Source: Gonium pectorale
Taxonomy: Eukaryota > Chlorophyta > Chlorophyceae > Chlamydomonadales > Volvocaceae
DNA length: 19,239 bases
Direction of reading: 5' to 3'
NCBI GenBank assembly: GCA_001584585.1
Contig: LSYV01000009.1
Coordinates: 3,084,210-3,103,448 of the forward strand
The stretch's first letter is position 1, and each line of letters opens with the position of its first letter. The notes beneath the pieces are model-generated. The model was given only the letters and a program-made list of their open reading frames with translations, did not search any database and was not told the DNA's origin. Made by a program: the position numbers and the translations under genes. Below, piece after piece: positions 9,364 to 19,221 of this stretch.

Positions 9364-12300
9364 CGGCATTCCTGGACCAGAAGCAGCCCAGCGCCAACGT
9401 CCCAGCGCCCACATCTGTTGAGGAGAAGCAAGCGGCTGCGCATGCGTGCGACGCCGAGCTGCTGCGGGATGTACTTGCTCTGAGCCTTGAAGCTCAGCAG
9501 CTGCGGCCGAAGCTTGATGTGCATCCATTGACAGGGAGCAAAGCGCAGAGCCTGACCGGAGCGCAACCGGTAACAGCCGCCTTGGGGAGGGTGGCGATGC
9601 TCGGCGGGGTGTACGACTGGCGGTGGCCGCTGGGGCGACGAGACCTGCCCAGCGCTGCGTGGATGGCCGACGCGGTGGCGGCGACGGAGGTGGAGGTGCA
9701 GGAGGGGCTCCCGTCCGTGCTCCCTCACTGCTGCCTGCTGATGATGCCAGGGCAGGGGCCCCAAGACTTCGTTTCCGTTCTTGGGAAAGACGGCAAGAGT
9801 GTTGTAGGCATTGCTACGGCGCAGGCCGGGCAGCAGGGGGGTCTCGGCGATGCCGCAACCACCGTCGGTCCACAGTGTGTCGGCCACTCCACCGGTGCCG
9901 GAGGCCGCGACGGCAGCGCGCGCGGCTGTGCGAATGCCAGTTCTGCCAAGCCGATGGGCCCAATTGCGCCACCCGCCGAACCGCTAGGCCTCGCACCCAG
10001 GTCCTTTCAGCTACCCAGGTCCTTCGCAGCAGTCTCCTACCGGAGCCAGGCCACCCAGCAGTCGCAGCAGCAGCAGCGGCCGGCGCTACGCGGTGTCCGC
10101 TTCGTGGCGGCTCCCGGTGAGCTGCTGGGAGTATGCGGCGCCTCGGGGAGCGGCAAGAGCAGCCTGCTGGCGGCGCTGCTCGGGGGCCTGCAGCCCATGC
10201 TGGTGCGTGCGCGCGTGTGCGGGGGGGGGGGCTCCCCTAACGGGCATGCGTCAACTGGCTTGATACTAAACGCGGATTCCTGAGCCAGCCAGCTAATGGA
10301 GCTGCGGATGGTGCATTCACATTGGTCAATGCCCGCGGCCTGCTGCTGCGGCTATGGGACCCGACTCTGGCATTCCGCTGCACCCCACCCGCCCATCATC
10401 TCATTGTCTATCCGCGACAGGATGAAGCGCCCGACGGGAGCGGCGGCGGCTCTGGGGACCGTGGCGAGGCCGACGGGGCCATGGTGTCTGTCCACGGTCG
10501 GGTGGCTTACTCTGCTCAGGTATGAGCTGCGGCGAGGGCTCAGCATGCAGATGGGCGGCACCTGCTGGAAGGACCGTGTCGTTTCCAGCAACGCGCACGG
10601 TATATTTGACGCCGTGAAGCGCGCGGGGTCTGCGTTGTTATGAGTCATGGTGGACACCGGCACCACCCGCCAGTCCAACTAACTTCGGTACCTCATCCCC
10701 TCGCGCCTGCCAAACAAAAGATGCCATGGATCACAGCTGGGAGCGTCCGCGACAACATCCTGTTTGGTCTGCCGTATGATGAGGCCTGGTACGGCAACGT
10801 TGTTCGGTCGTGCTGCCTAGAGGACGACATCCGGGGACTGCCCGGAGGAGACACCATGGAGCTGGGCGAGGGTGGCGCCGGGCTTTCGGGTGAGGCTATC
10901 GCGGCTGGCTGGCTGGCGGGTGGCCCGTGAGGTCATCAGCGGGCGCGTACGGGGCGAGTTGAGAAGATGGACCAACATTGGCACACTCGGAAAGGCACCA
11001 TGCCTGGTACGGTACCTGCGATGCATGTTTCTTACCCGGCTCCCTCATTTGCCCGGTGTCTGCTCCATCCTCACCATATGTTTCCTGGAACTCCCCTTTA
11101 TCCCAGGTGGCCAGAAGGCCCGTGTGGCGCTGGCGCGCGCCGTCTACTGCCGCCCCGACGTGGCCCTCTTGGACGACCCGCTGTCCGCCGTTGACCCCCG
11201 GGTCGGCCAGGAGCTCTTTGAGCGGGTGCTGGGCCCGTGCGGCCTGCTGGCTGCCTGCGGAACCACCCGCCTGCTTGTCACGCATCAGACGCAGCACCTG
11301 CCGAGGTACGATAGGAAGCACGTCTAGTACGGGAAGCGGTAGGTGGTGGTTGGCGCATGTACGGCTGGGTGACATATCGGAGCTCCCGTAACTTGATGAC
11401 TTACGATGAGGCCCTGACTCGTCACTTAGAGACCTGCCATGTTTCCCCTGCCATCCGTTCCAGCAGGTGCGACCGGGTACTGCTGCTGCGTGATGGTCAG
11501 ATGGCGGCGCTGGGCGAGTGGGCATCTCTGTCAGAGGTGTGCTTGACGGAGATCTTGTTGCCTCGTGGCTCCGCCTCCCATGGCCCCTCCCATCCCACCT
11601 CCCGCGTTGCATCTCGCCGGGAAAGCAGCCAGCCCTGCTTCAACTGCGGCGCTGGCCTCGAAGGACCCTTTTCCGGCCCTGACAACCTTGGCGCCGCACC
11701 CTCCCCGCGCTTTTACGCGCGAGGGTCACGACGGCGGGGTAGCAGGGCCGGCGGTGAGGGCACCCCCAGTCCTTCCGTCAGATATGGCCGTGGCAACGGC
11801 GAGGGAAGCAGCCACTCACGCCATGGGCCAGACGGCCCGCTGCCTCCGAGCTTCTGCTCATGCTCACAGCAGCCACAGTCGAGGAGCTGGATGCCTTTAG
11901 CGGTGGGCGGAAGCGGACTGCTTGGCGGCGGCGCTAGGCCCCAGGCGACCGCCTCCACAACCGGTAGGGTACAGGGCCGGTTGCGGCCGACTGCACACGC
12001 GCCGCTGCCTCACCTGCACCGGCAGCTCCTCGGCGCCAGGTCTTGCCCGCAGCAAATGGTGCTGCCATCCGTATCGGAGCTTATGGCGGCGGCCTCGGAA
12101 AGCACTGCAAGTGACGACGCCGGGGGAGCAGATGGCGGCGCGCACCTGCAACCTCCGCCGCTGCTGCGGCATTGCAAGACCGGCGGCGGTTCTAGCGCCG
12201 GGCGCAAGGCCGACGCTGGCGCCGGCGGCGGTTTGGCAAGGGGATGGCTCGGGCTTGCAAGGCTGGCCGGTGAAGGCGGTGGTGTGCTTACCAGTAAGCC

Positions 12301-15300
12301 CGCCAACCGTGGAAGCGACAGTTTCCATTATGGCAGCAGCAAGCTAGGCGGCAGCACCGCGGGCAGCGCTGCCATAGCCGCGCCAAGAAAACCTATGCTG
12401 CACCGCCTCCTACGTTCCGTCTCTCGGTTCGCGCCGCGGGGTCAGGGGCTGAGGGAGGCGGGGGCACAAGGCGGCTGCCCAGTACGCACTGAGACTGGCC
12501 CAGGCGGTTCGTCCGCAGGGGCCGCCAGTCCTGCCCGGGGACAGGGCGTCAGCGGATCTGGCTCCAGCAATACGGGCGACAGCGTCTGGCGGTTGGCAGA
12601 GCGCCTCCCAGAAATGGCATTCAGCGGTCCCGCCGAACCTCCAGTGAATGCGCCCCGAAGCCGGAGAATGGATGGTAGAGCAGATCGCAGCGATGCCCCA
12701 ACGGCCGTCAGCGCCAGCGGAGCTACTGGAGCTGATGTCAGCTCAGTGCAGGTGTCTACTGCCAACGTAATGATGATCTCCCCATTCGCCATCGCCATCG
12801 GCAGAGCCGACGGGTACGGCGATGCAGAAACCGCGACGGCAGTTAATGCTGCCGTTGCACCCGGCCGTGGAAGGCCGTCCCTGCAGATTACATTGTCCGC
12901 CGTCCCTTGCCGGCGGAATGCAGCGGCGGGCGACGACTGCCTGGCTGAGTCGGGACCAGCGTCGTCAGTGAAGCAATCTCCGACAGCGCACAGCTATGGC
13001 GCCGGGCGCATTGGCAATGTACGTGACGCCGAAAGAGCTGGCGACCCCCCTATGTCTGGGGACGACCGCTGCGGTAGCCGCCAGCACAGCCCTCGGGACA
13101 AAGCAATTTGTGGCGCGGCTGTCATCCCACTGGGAGTGGGCGCAGAGGGTTGCGCAGTGGACGACAATGCGGGCGATTGCAATGCCCAAGCAGCCGCTGA
13201 CCCCATCCCGCACGGCGACGAGGAGCACGAAGACATACGTACGTACACGCTGACTTTGCTGGCCCTCTTTGTTGTTCCACGCACGCTGCAGTACCACCTG
13301 CCAATGCTTTGGATGCTCTCATCGTGCATGGGTGGGTGCTGACGTCTTGCGCTTGCACGTGGGTGGTTGAGTCTCCAGCCTCATGGACACACATGCATGC
13401 ATGCTGCACCTTGCTCGTGATTGATTGGTTGCCCCTCGTTTGCCACCAGCCAAGCGTGTCGCACCCTGACTCGCCGCCGCACGCCGCCCAAGCAGACACG
13501 CTCATGCAGTCTGAAGACCGGGTGACGGGCAGCGTGGCATGGTCCGTGTACGGCTCGTACGCGCGGCGCCTGGGGCCGCTGCTGTGCTGCCTCCTGACCG
13601 CCGGGCTGCTGGGCGGGGAGGCGGTTTACCTGGCGGCCGACTGGTGGCTGGCGCTCTGGGCTGCGGCGGACGCGGCGGACCAGGCCAGAGTGCGGTAAGT
13701 GCATCCATCCCTCACAGACGGCCCTTGGGTTGGCAAGTGTATTGCCTGCTGGCCGTCTGGCCACGACGCAGCTGGACGTGGTCCTAAATGATAGGCCAGG
13801 CCTTGCGGCACGTAGTCCAGCCCTGTGCGCACCAGAGGACGAAGATGGAGTGAATGGAATCCCGCCGCAAGGGCCGCAGTCTTTATGTCGCGGTTGATGA
13901 GGTAGCACGCCCTGCTGCTTTCTGCTTCGTTCGTCCGTAAAGCTAGCGCCGCACACGAACAACGACCGCAGGTGGCAGTGGGTCTACGGGCTGCTGTCGG
14001 GTCTGGTGGTGCTGATGGCTGCGGCTCGGGCGCTGCTGTGGTTTGAGGCGGCGGTGTCCGTCGCTTCGGATGTGCACAACAGCATGACCCGCAGGTGGGA
14101 GACGGCAGCGGCTGGAAGGTGACTGCATGAAGTACCGACGGGCCGCCTGGGCTATCACTGCTTGTCGCAGCACCGCTCCTCCTCCTCCGCTGCCTGGAGC
14201 TGGCTTGAAGCCCCACTGTCCGCACGCACCCACTCTCTCGCACGTGTCTGCAGGGTGCTTCGCGCTCCGCTGTCCTTCTTCCACGGCAACCCCGCGGGGC
14301 GCATCATTAACAGGTGGGTTGATTACGATCGGTCGATTGATTGGGTGCTCGACTTCGGCTGTCGCGCACTACTGCGAGAGCAGGCGCCAGTACCCGCACG
14401 CCATTTCGCCTCAATTGCCTCCTACCTGCGCCCCGTTTGTGACAGGTTCAGCAAGGATCAGGGCCTGGTTGACGACCTGCTCCCCGCCACCCTGTTTGAC
14501 GCCCTCGAGTCCTCCACGCTGGTGCGCACATGCCGTAATTGCAAACTTTTTCGTTCGCATGTCGTTCGAACTTGTATGGTACTCCCCACCCGCGCCAAAG
14601 TTGTTGCTGGGTGGCCGTCAGCGTGTCTGAGTTGTATGCTTGTACACCTGAAATTCGAGCGCCTGCGCAAGCGATCCTCAACTGCCGCGCCGCCTGCCAA
14701 ACTCGGAGCCCCGCCCCGCACGCAGGTTGGCGGTGCACTGGTGCTGGTGGCTGCGGCGGTGCCGTACGCGCTCCCATTGTTCGTGCCGCTGGCAGCACTG
14801 TTCATTGCGGCAAGGCGGCGCTACATCATCGCGGGTCGGGAGATCAAGCGCTGGGAGGCCGTTACGTACTCGCCCATATACGCCTTTGTGACGGGGACTG
14901 TAAAGGTCCGTACGCCCGACGCTCTGCTGCAACTACGACCACCCATGCCGGCGGCAGCGCCGTTACCTCTGTTTTGCGCCTCTTCTCCAGGATCTCCGCA
15001 TCGCTTCCGTCCTCAGGCCATCGTGCTTATCCTGTGGAATGATGCTCGGCCCGCCCCGCTCCTCCTCTTGGCACCGTAGGGCCTGCTTACCATCCGCGCG
15101 TTTGGTGCCTGCGGCCGCTTCCAGTCGGAGCTGCTGCGGCTGCTGTCTCAGAGCGGCCAGTGGGCCTTCGCATCATGCGCGGGGACCTGGTGGGTTGTCG
15201 CCAACTTTCAGTCATGCCTGCTTCCAGCGGACTCCGGAGTGAAACCGCGCGTTCGAGAGCAAGCACGGCCCACACGCCAATGAAGACGACGCTGTTTCAT

Positions 15301-18300
15301 GCATATACATATATATATTATGTTATATATATCGAGGTTTCAATTCGTTCCCGTGCGCCCTCCTGACAGCTGGATCGGGCTGCGCTTGGACACCATTTCG
15401 GCAGCGACATTGCTGCTGGCAGCGTTGATGGCCGTGGTGGTGCGGGACAGGATCAGCGTGGAGGTACGTGCGTGCGCGCAGGGCGATGGCTGTAGTCGCG
15501 TCTGCCACACAGGGTGCTGGTAGGCCATGCATCCTGTAGGGGCACTGCGTCCACCTGTGATCCCTGACCTGCCGGAGCGAGGTCTTTCTCTCGCAGAAGC
15601 TCTGCATGGCTGTTGCGAGGATCGCTGCTAATGCGTCGTCAGTTGTGGCTCGAGCTAGAAGTGCAATCAACAGTCAGTTCTACCCTACCCCGCCGCCCGT
15701 ACTCACGAGCGACTCTGGGACTGTTGTCGCTCGGTGCAGGTGCTAGCGCTGGCGCTGACGCACGTGCTCAACATGACGACCATGATGCAGTACTTTGTCC
15801 AGCTGGTGGGTGCGTGTACCGCACCTCCCGGTCTCGAGCGAGGGAGTGATAGCCACGTTGAGATAGTTGAGACTCACATGGGCATGTCTAGTTTGCCCTT
15901 TTAGCGAAGAGCCATGTCTCGGATGGCTGCTGCTCGCAGACTGCGGATGTGGAAAACTACATGACGAGCGTGGAGCGAATGCTGTCGTACACGTGCCTGG
16001 ATGGCGAGACGCCACAGCTGGCGGACAGCGGAGGGGCGGCACCTCCCGGCTGGCCCAGCTGCGGGGAGCTGCGCTTCGTCGACGTTGTCGCCACCTACCA
16101 GGCGGGTATGTCCGTAGGTGACTTGCGCACGCATGTGGCCCAGTGGGTCGGATTTCTGAGTGGGGCCCCGTTCGTTGTATGTGCAGGTATATGTTGGCGA
16201 ATGCTCCCACGCACGGGACTGTCATACTTTATATGTTTGCTGCTTCAGTTCGTTTTACACATACAAAGGCCATCGATCTGAATGCTGCCAGATGTCGCAG
16301 CTCCAGTCCACCGTGCCGTGCTGGACCCTTTGAAGAGTTGGAATGATTTGCAGGCCTGCCTCCTGTCCTGCGCGGCATCAGCTTCGTGGTTCCAGCCGGC
16401 AGCAGCTGCGGCGTGATGGGCCGCACTGGCAGTGGCAAGAGCAGCCTGCTGCTGGCGCTGTTCCGCATGATTCCGGTAGGCGACTGATGGGGCTGCGCGT
16501 GAGCTGGGATGCGCATGTACAAGTCATGTGCACGTCGCCGGGCGGGACGGCTCAGATGGAGGACTCGTCCGTCGGGCCAGCCGGGTGAAGCTGCAAGGGC
16601 GACAACAAGCCGCCTCCCAGGTTACGTCTGTTGCGTCGTGGCTGGTCACCTGCATAATTGTTGCGCACTGTCATCTTTCGGTAGCTTGAAAGCTCTTATC
16701 GTGCCCCACAGCCATGACCGTCGAAAAAAACAGGGCCAAGAGAAGGCCAACCTGCGCTGCCTGATTTACCTGTTGTTTGCATCTGGTCATGGTGTGCTCC
16801 CATGCCCCGAGTAATGACCGGGGTTCGGATCCATGCATCATTCGTAAGTAAGTGCGCAGGTACCCAGAAGTCCGTACGGGGATTGGCATTTCGACTTCAC
16901 CGCCTCATGCGCGAGGTCGTGTGTGTGCCTGTGCCTGCAGTTGTGTGGCGGCTCCATTCTCCTGGACGGGCAGGACGTCATGACGCTGGGCCTCAGCACG
17001 CTGCGCCGTCAAGTGGCGGTCATACCGCAGGCGCGTACCGCCGTGGCTTGAAATGGATGCCGCTGGGGGTCGCTCGCGGGACTAGGAGCACAGCCTGTGC
17101 TGAAGGGACCCACGATATGCTGATCATGTACAACGTTTTGACGTACGGCAGTGTGCAGGCGGTCTACCCACGACACAGGAAGCGGAAGTACGTAACGTGG
17201 ACCCTACGTTGATCCGCCCTGCTCGTTTGCAGGACCCTGTCTTATTCAGCGGTACCTTGCGCCGCAACCTGGACCCCTGGGGCACGCACGCACTCGATGA
17301 TGCGGTGCTGTGGGCTGCACTCCGCGCCGTGCGACTGACGGGCGCCGCGAAGGTGGGCTGTGTTGCCATGCTCGCGACCCTTGAAGCGAGCACCGACGAA
17401 CCGGGCGTATCTAGTTAAGGTCGTTGCCACCCACAAGGGCGATCCTCCAGAAGCTGTTACCCAACGCGGGTCCCCCACCCACCTGCAGGTGCTTCCTGGC
17501 GGTCTGGACGCCTGTATGTCGGAGGGTGGCGCAAACCTCAGCGTGGGACAGCGACATCTGCTGTGCCTGGCACGTGCTCTCTTGGCGGATGCCAAGGTGG
17601 GTGCGCGATCCCTCCTTTCTTGACGTACGGGCATCTCAAAGCACCTGTGTTGCTTGGTTTCTGCACGCAAACCATATCATGACGGCCGCCAATTACCTAC
17701 CCCGCCGCCGGGCTTGCCCTGATGTGCACCATTTGCTTCACACAGCACGCTCGGTATACTTACGCGCAACTGACCAGGCTCGTCTGAATAGAGGCGATGG
17801 GTAGCATATACTGGGTGACGCTCTGACGCAGCTTTGACCGTCCACGGGCATGTCAGGTGTTGGCCCTGGATGAGGCCACCGCCAATGTGGACCACGGAAC
17901 CGACAAGGTTGTGCAGGTGGGACAACTTGGCCTAGATAGAGGCAGTGCGCAAAGTGTCCATGTCGGCCAAGTGAAGCCGTCTGGCTGCTGGGCTGTGAGC
18001 ACGCACGCTCATATACATCATATACATGATGACCAGTGGCTCCGTCCGGAGACTACCCCGAAAGGCGGACAAGGACAAGGCAGGAATCGTCTATCCACCG
18101 CCTCCCTGCGAAAGCTGCTTTCAGCTCATACACTCGCGCCTGTCGCCTGAAGTATATCTCTCCGCCTTGCCCACAGGCCGCTCTGCTGGATTTCCTTCGC
18201 AGGGACCCCGGCGCCGGCCGGGTGGCCCTGGTCATTGCGCACCGTGTGGAGAGCGTGCTCAGCCTGGACCAACTGGTGGTGCTGGCGGGCGGAGCGGTGG

Positions 18301-18353
18301 AGCGGGTAGGCCGGCCAAGGGAGCTGCTGAAAGAGGCCGCACATCTGTCATGA
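5197..18353 (+). CDS. ABC transporter subfamily C (MRP/ABCC4-like), 30-exon gene
   Basis: This encodes a multidrug-resistance-associated-type exporter: ATP hydrolysis drives export of organic anions or conjugates across a membrane (family knowledge; substrate and membrane are not predictable here). Thirty exons join with matching phases into 6189 nt, giving 2062 residues and a TGA stop. Order: short N-terminus with the ABCC signature [14 protein letters not shown] at about 13-26 and no TMD0; TMD1 to about 434; linker 435-671; NBD1 672-911; linker 912-1480; TMD2 to about 1820; NBD2 to 2062. NBD1 has Walker [11 protein letters not shown]-loop VAYSAQMPW, signature LSGGQ, Walker B VALLDD and H-loop VTHQ. 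NBD2 has [30 protein letters not shown] and IAHR. Typical short ABCCs are about 1300-1500 residues; the excess is in the two linkers. Start chosen at ATG 5197, a few residues before the conserved N-terminal motif. Exon coordinates are given in the domain entries below. Family call is very secure; a few splice sites are less so. Confidence 0.93.
6344..6410 (+). repeat. C-rich CCCCTA-type tract near the 3' end of intron 3
   Basis: Irregular units of four to seven C followed by TA run almost without G up to 13 bp before the exon 4 acceptor (AG 6422-6423). It can serve as the polypyrimidine tract of this intron. The minus strand has many G-runs and could form a G-quadruplex. It is not the CCCTAAAA telomere repeat of these algae. 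Confidence 0.8.
6541..6640 (+). repeat. 20-bp tandem repeat, five copies, in intron 4
   Basis: Five head-to-tail copies of TGTGYCCGATGTCTGTGCAG start 22 bp after the exon 4 donor. The Y alternates T, C, T, C, T, so the array behaves as a 40-bp higher-order unit; otherwise the copies are identical. Each copy ends in TGTGCAG, which resembles the consensus acceptor of these genomes. There are no spacers, so it is not a CRISPR array. Confidence 0.95.
8153..8180 (+). repeat. ACACGC microsatellite in intron 8
   Basis: Alternating purine-pyrimidine (ACACGC)n lies just downstream of the exon 8 donor (8132). Such sequence can adopt Z-DNA and is likely length-variable. No further role is visible. Confidence 0.85.
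9021..9240 (+). other. Intron 10, predicted GC-AG intron
   Basis: Exon 10 must end one base into a codon so that, with the acceptor CGACAG at 9235-9240, the frame runs [16 protein letters not shown]. Only ACAG|GCAGGT at 9020/9021 does this. The nearby GT at 9025-9026 shifts the frame. The flanking CAG before GC matches the strong U1 pairing expected of GC donors. Confidence 0.65.
9309..10019 (+). other. Low-complexity linker between TMD1 and NBD1 (inside exon 11)
   Basis: About 237 residues separate the end of TMD1 ([13 protein letters not shown]) from the start of NBD1 (SFAAVSYRS). Only a few dozen residues lie here in ordinary ABCC proteins. It starts with Pro-rich sequence and a 12-Gln run (9327-9362) and continues Ala/Gly/Gln-rich with no recognised domain. 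The region is in one uninterrupted frame with the flanking domains (exon 11, 9241-10202), so its translation is well supported. It is probably a disordered cytoplasmic insert. Confidence 0.85.
9327..9362 (+). repeat. CAG/CAA repeat encoding Gln12
   Basis: Twelve in-frame Gln codons (ten CAG, CAA at the second and seventh) lie in the linker between TMD1 and NBD1. The CAA interruptions should make it more stable than a pure CAG run. It is expected to vary in length between strains. Confidence 0.9.
10020..11536 (+). other. ABCC NBD1 (exons 11-15)
   Basis: First ATP-binding domain, from exon 11 (to 10202), 10421-10519, 10721-10889, 11107-11305 and the first 70 bases of exon 15 (from 11467). The A-loop aromatic is probably Tyr in AAVSYRS (10038). 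Walker [10 protein letters not shown] is at 10137-10163. A short Gly/Asp-rich insert precedes [12 protein letters not shown]. The Q-loop continues as [16 protein letters not shown], the signature [16 protein letters not shown] spans the exon 13/14 junction, Walker [13 protein letters not shown] starts at 11160, and H-loop LLVTHQ is followed by [18 protein letters not shown]. Asp instead of Glu after Walker B is normal for ABCC NBD1 and implies weak hydrolysis at that site. The acceptor before MPWI (CAAAAG at 10715-10720) is weak, but no other keeps the frame. Confidence 0.92.
10221..10231 (+). repeat. G11 homopolymer in intron 11
   Basis: A run of eleven G lies 18 bp after the exon 11 donor. 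It is prone to sequencing length error, but being intronic it does not affect the reading frame. Confidence 0.85.
11537..13238 (+). other. Very long linker between NBD1 and TMD2 (exon 15)
   Basis: Exon 15 is modelled as 11467-13238 and carries about 570 residues of Ser/Gly/Ala/Arg-rich sequence after the NBD1 end (ASLSE). No domain is recognised. In the same phase as NBD1 there is no stop from 11467 to 13342, over 620 codons. For DNA of this GC content I estimate the chance of that at far below one in a thousand, so it is probably translated. Third-position bias looks weaker than in the domain exons, as expected for a weakly constrained linker. Alternatives that also keep phase: end exon 15 at 13018 (donor GTACGT) and start exon 16 at 13450; or splice at 11537 (GTGTGC) straight to 13450, removing the linker. 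Confidence 0.65.
13493..16059 (+). other. ABCC TMD2 (exons 16-24)
   Basis: Exons: 13493-13694 (start uncertain; 13496 or 13450 also possible), 13972-14094, 14254-14313, 14446-14521, 14726-14905, 15080-15189, 15370-15463, 15740-15805, 15940-16105. Joined, they give the family pattern: [20 protein letters not shown], a hydrophobic segment ending in [29 protein letters not shown] then [18 protein letters not shown], a Val/Ala-rich membrane pair, [56 protein letters not shown] and [18 protein letters not shown]. Donor consensus is good at most junctions (GTAAGT after exon 16); GTCCGT after exon 20 is unusual. No key segment is missing, so this half is intact. Confidence 0.87.
15303..15332. repeat. 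AT-rich palindrome in intron 21
   Basis: ATATATATA at 15309-15317 pairs with TATATATAT at 15324-15332 around a 6-nt loop (TTATGT). It is a sharp AT island inside a GC-rich gene, 37 bp before the exon 22 acceptor, and is a plausible cruciform or RNA hairpin. Confidence 0.75.
16060..18353 (+). other. ABCC NBD2 and C-terminus (exons 24-30)
   Basis: Second ATP-binding domain: end of exon 24, then 16354-16475, 16941-17030, 17233-17352, 17489-17596, 17857-17916, 18177-18353. Motifs in order: A-loop Tyr in [17 protein letters not shown], Walker [10 protein letters not shown] (16419-16445), [18 protein letters not shown]-loop [20 protein letters not shown], signature [18 protein letters not shown], Walker B with catalytic Glu [12 protein letters not shown] (exon 29), H-loop IAHRV, and C-terminal [18 protein letters not shown]. 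This is the canonical hydrolytic site of ABCC proteins. The protein ends soon after the domain ([13 protein letters not shown] at 18351-18353). Confidence 0.94.
17031..17232 (+). other. Intron 26, predicted GC-AG intron
   Basis: Exon 26 must end exactly after the Gln codon of VAVIPQ so that exon 27 (from 17233 after TTTGCAG) continues DPVLFSG. The boundary is CCGCAG|GCGCGT, a GC donor. The nearest GT (17035) would add four bases and break the frame. A sequencing error of GT to GC is the main alternative. Confidence 0.65.
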
Positions 18354-18829
18354 TGAGGACCGTGAGGGCGTACGTCTACCTAGGGTGGGCGGCCGTTTTG
18401 AGTCGTTACTTGAGCTTAGCTGCCTGAGAATAGGTGGAGCAAACTAAGGCGGTGTCTTTCCATGCATTGCCGTGATAAACGGGCAAGTAGCGCATGTCGT
18501 CCAGACAGGAATCTTAAGGTAAGACGCACACGCCTTTCTCCGAGAAAAAGGATGTAGCATTCTTGGGGGATTGGCAAGGATTATTGCTTACCATGTGAAT
18601 AGGAGCACGCGTGGACATCACTGTACGGCATCTCGGCCATTCCCTTCACTCCGTGAGACTGAGTTACGGCCTGAGTGCAGAAGTGCCTTGTGAGGTTGTG
18701 TCCTGCTATTTATCGATTGGTTGTTAGGGAGCGGCAGACCAGCATGACTGGGGCAGAACGTTGTCGGGGGCTGGGGGTGGGTGGATCTCTAGCTGATGAT
18801 ACGACGAGACACATCCTTACCACACCGGG
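18354..18829 (+). other. 3' UTR and flank of the ABC transporter
   Basis: There is no recognisable gene here. I find no TGTAA between the stop codon and the window end, so the poly(A) site is either beyond the window or uses a variant signal. A good donor-like sequence (AAG|GTAAGA at about 18518) could start a 3' UTR intron. Open frames in this stretch have no family features. Confidence 0.5.
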
Positions 18830-19221
18830 TAGGCAACTTGCATATTCGCCTCCCAGCCGACCCGTGGAACGGCGGGACGTCTCCCAGCCTCCCAAATGGG
18901 CCGCAGATAGAGTTTGCTGCAGTGCAGCGTCGCAAACACATGACCGTTCAGGGCGCATGAAGTTTCTTGCGGCACCTACACACATAATAGAAGGCATGAA
19001 CATGCTAACGAGCAAGGGCCACCGCGTAGGCAACTCGCAAATTCGCCTCCCAGCCGACCCGTGGGACAACGGGACGTCTCCCAGCCTCCTAATACTCCTA
19101 ATGGGCCGCAGAGTTTGCTGCAGTGCAGCGTCGCACACACATGACCGTTCAGGGCGCTTAAAGCTTTTGCGGCACCTACACACATAATAGAAAGCAAAGG
19201 GCATGCTAACGAGCAAGGGCC
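18830..19221. repeat. Two diverged tandem copies of a ~197-bp repeat
   Basis: Copy 1 (18830-19026) and copy 2 (19027-19221) both begin TAGGCAAC and end CTAACGAGCAAGGGCC or a few bases beyond. They share long blocks such as TTCGCCTCCCAGCCGACCCG and TTTGCTGCAGTGCAGCGTCG. They differ by scattered substitutions and small indels (copy 2 has an extra CTAATACTC-type duplication). Open frames on both strands follow the repeat and are not genes. The array may continue past the window edge. Confidence 0.9.

Noticed and set aside
10896..11612. 238-codon minus-strand frame opposite NBD1
   Set aside because: Antisense shadow of conserved NBD1 exons 14 and 15; no own motif.
5197..18353. Pseudogene status for the transporter because of its many in-frame stops
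   Set aside because: All stops fall in predicted introns. Exons join in phase, and all NBD motifs and the TMD order are intact.
18675..19216. Protein-coding frames of about 170 codons on both strands at the right end
   Set aside because: Both follow the 197-bp tandem duplication and show the same peptide twice. No family features.
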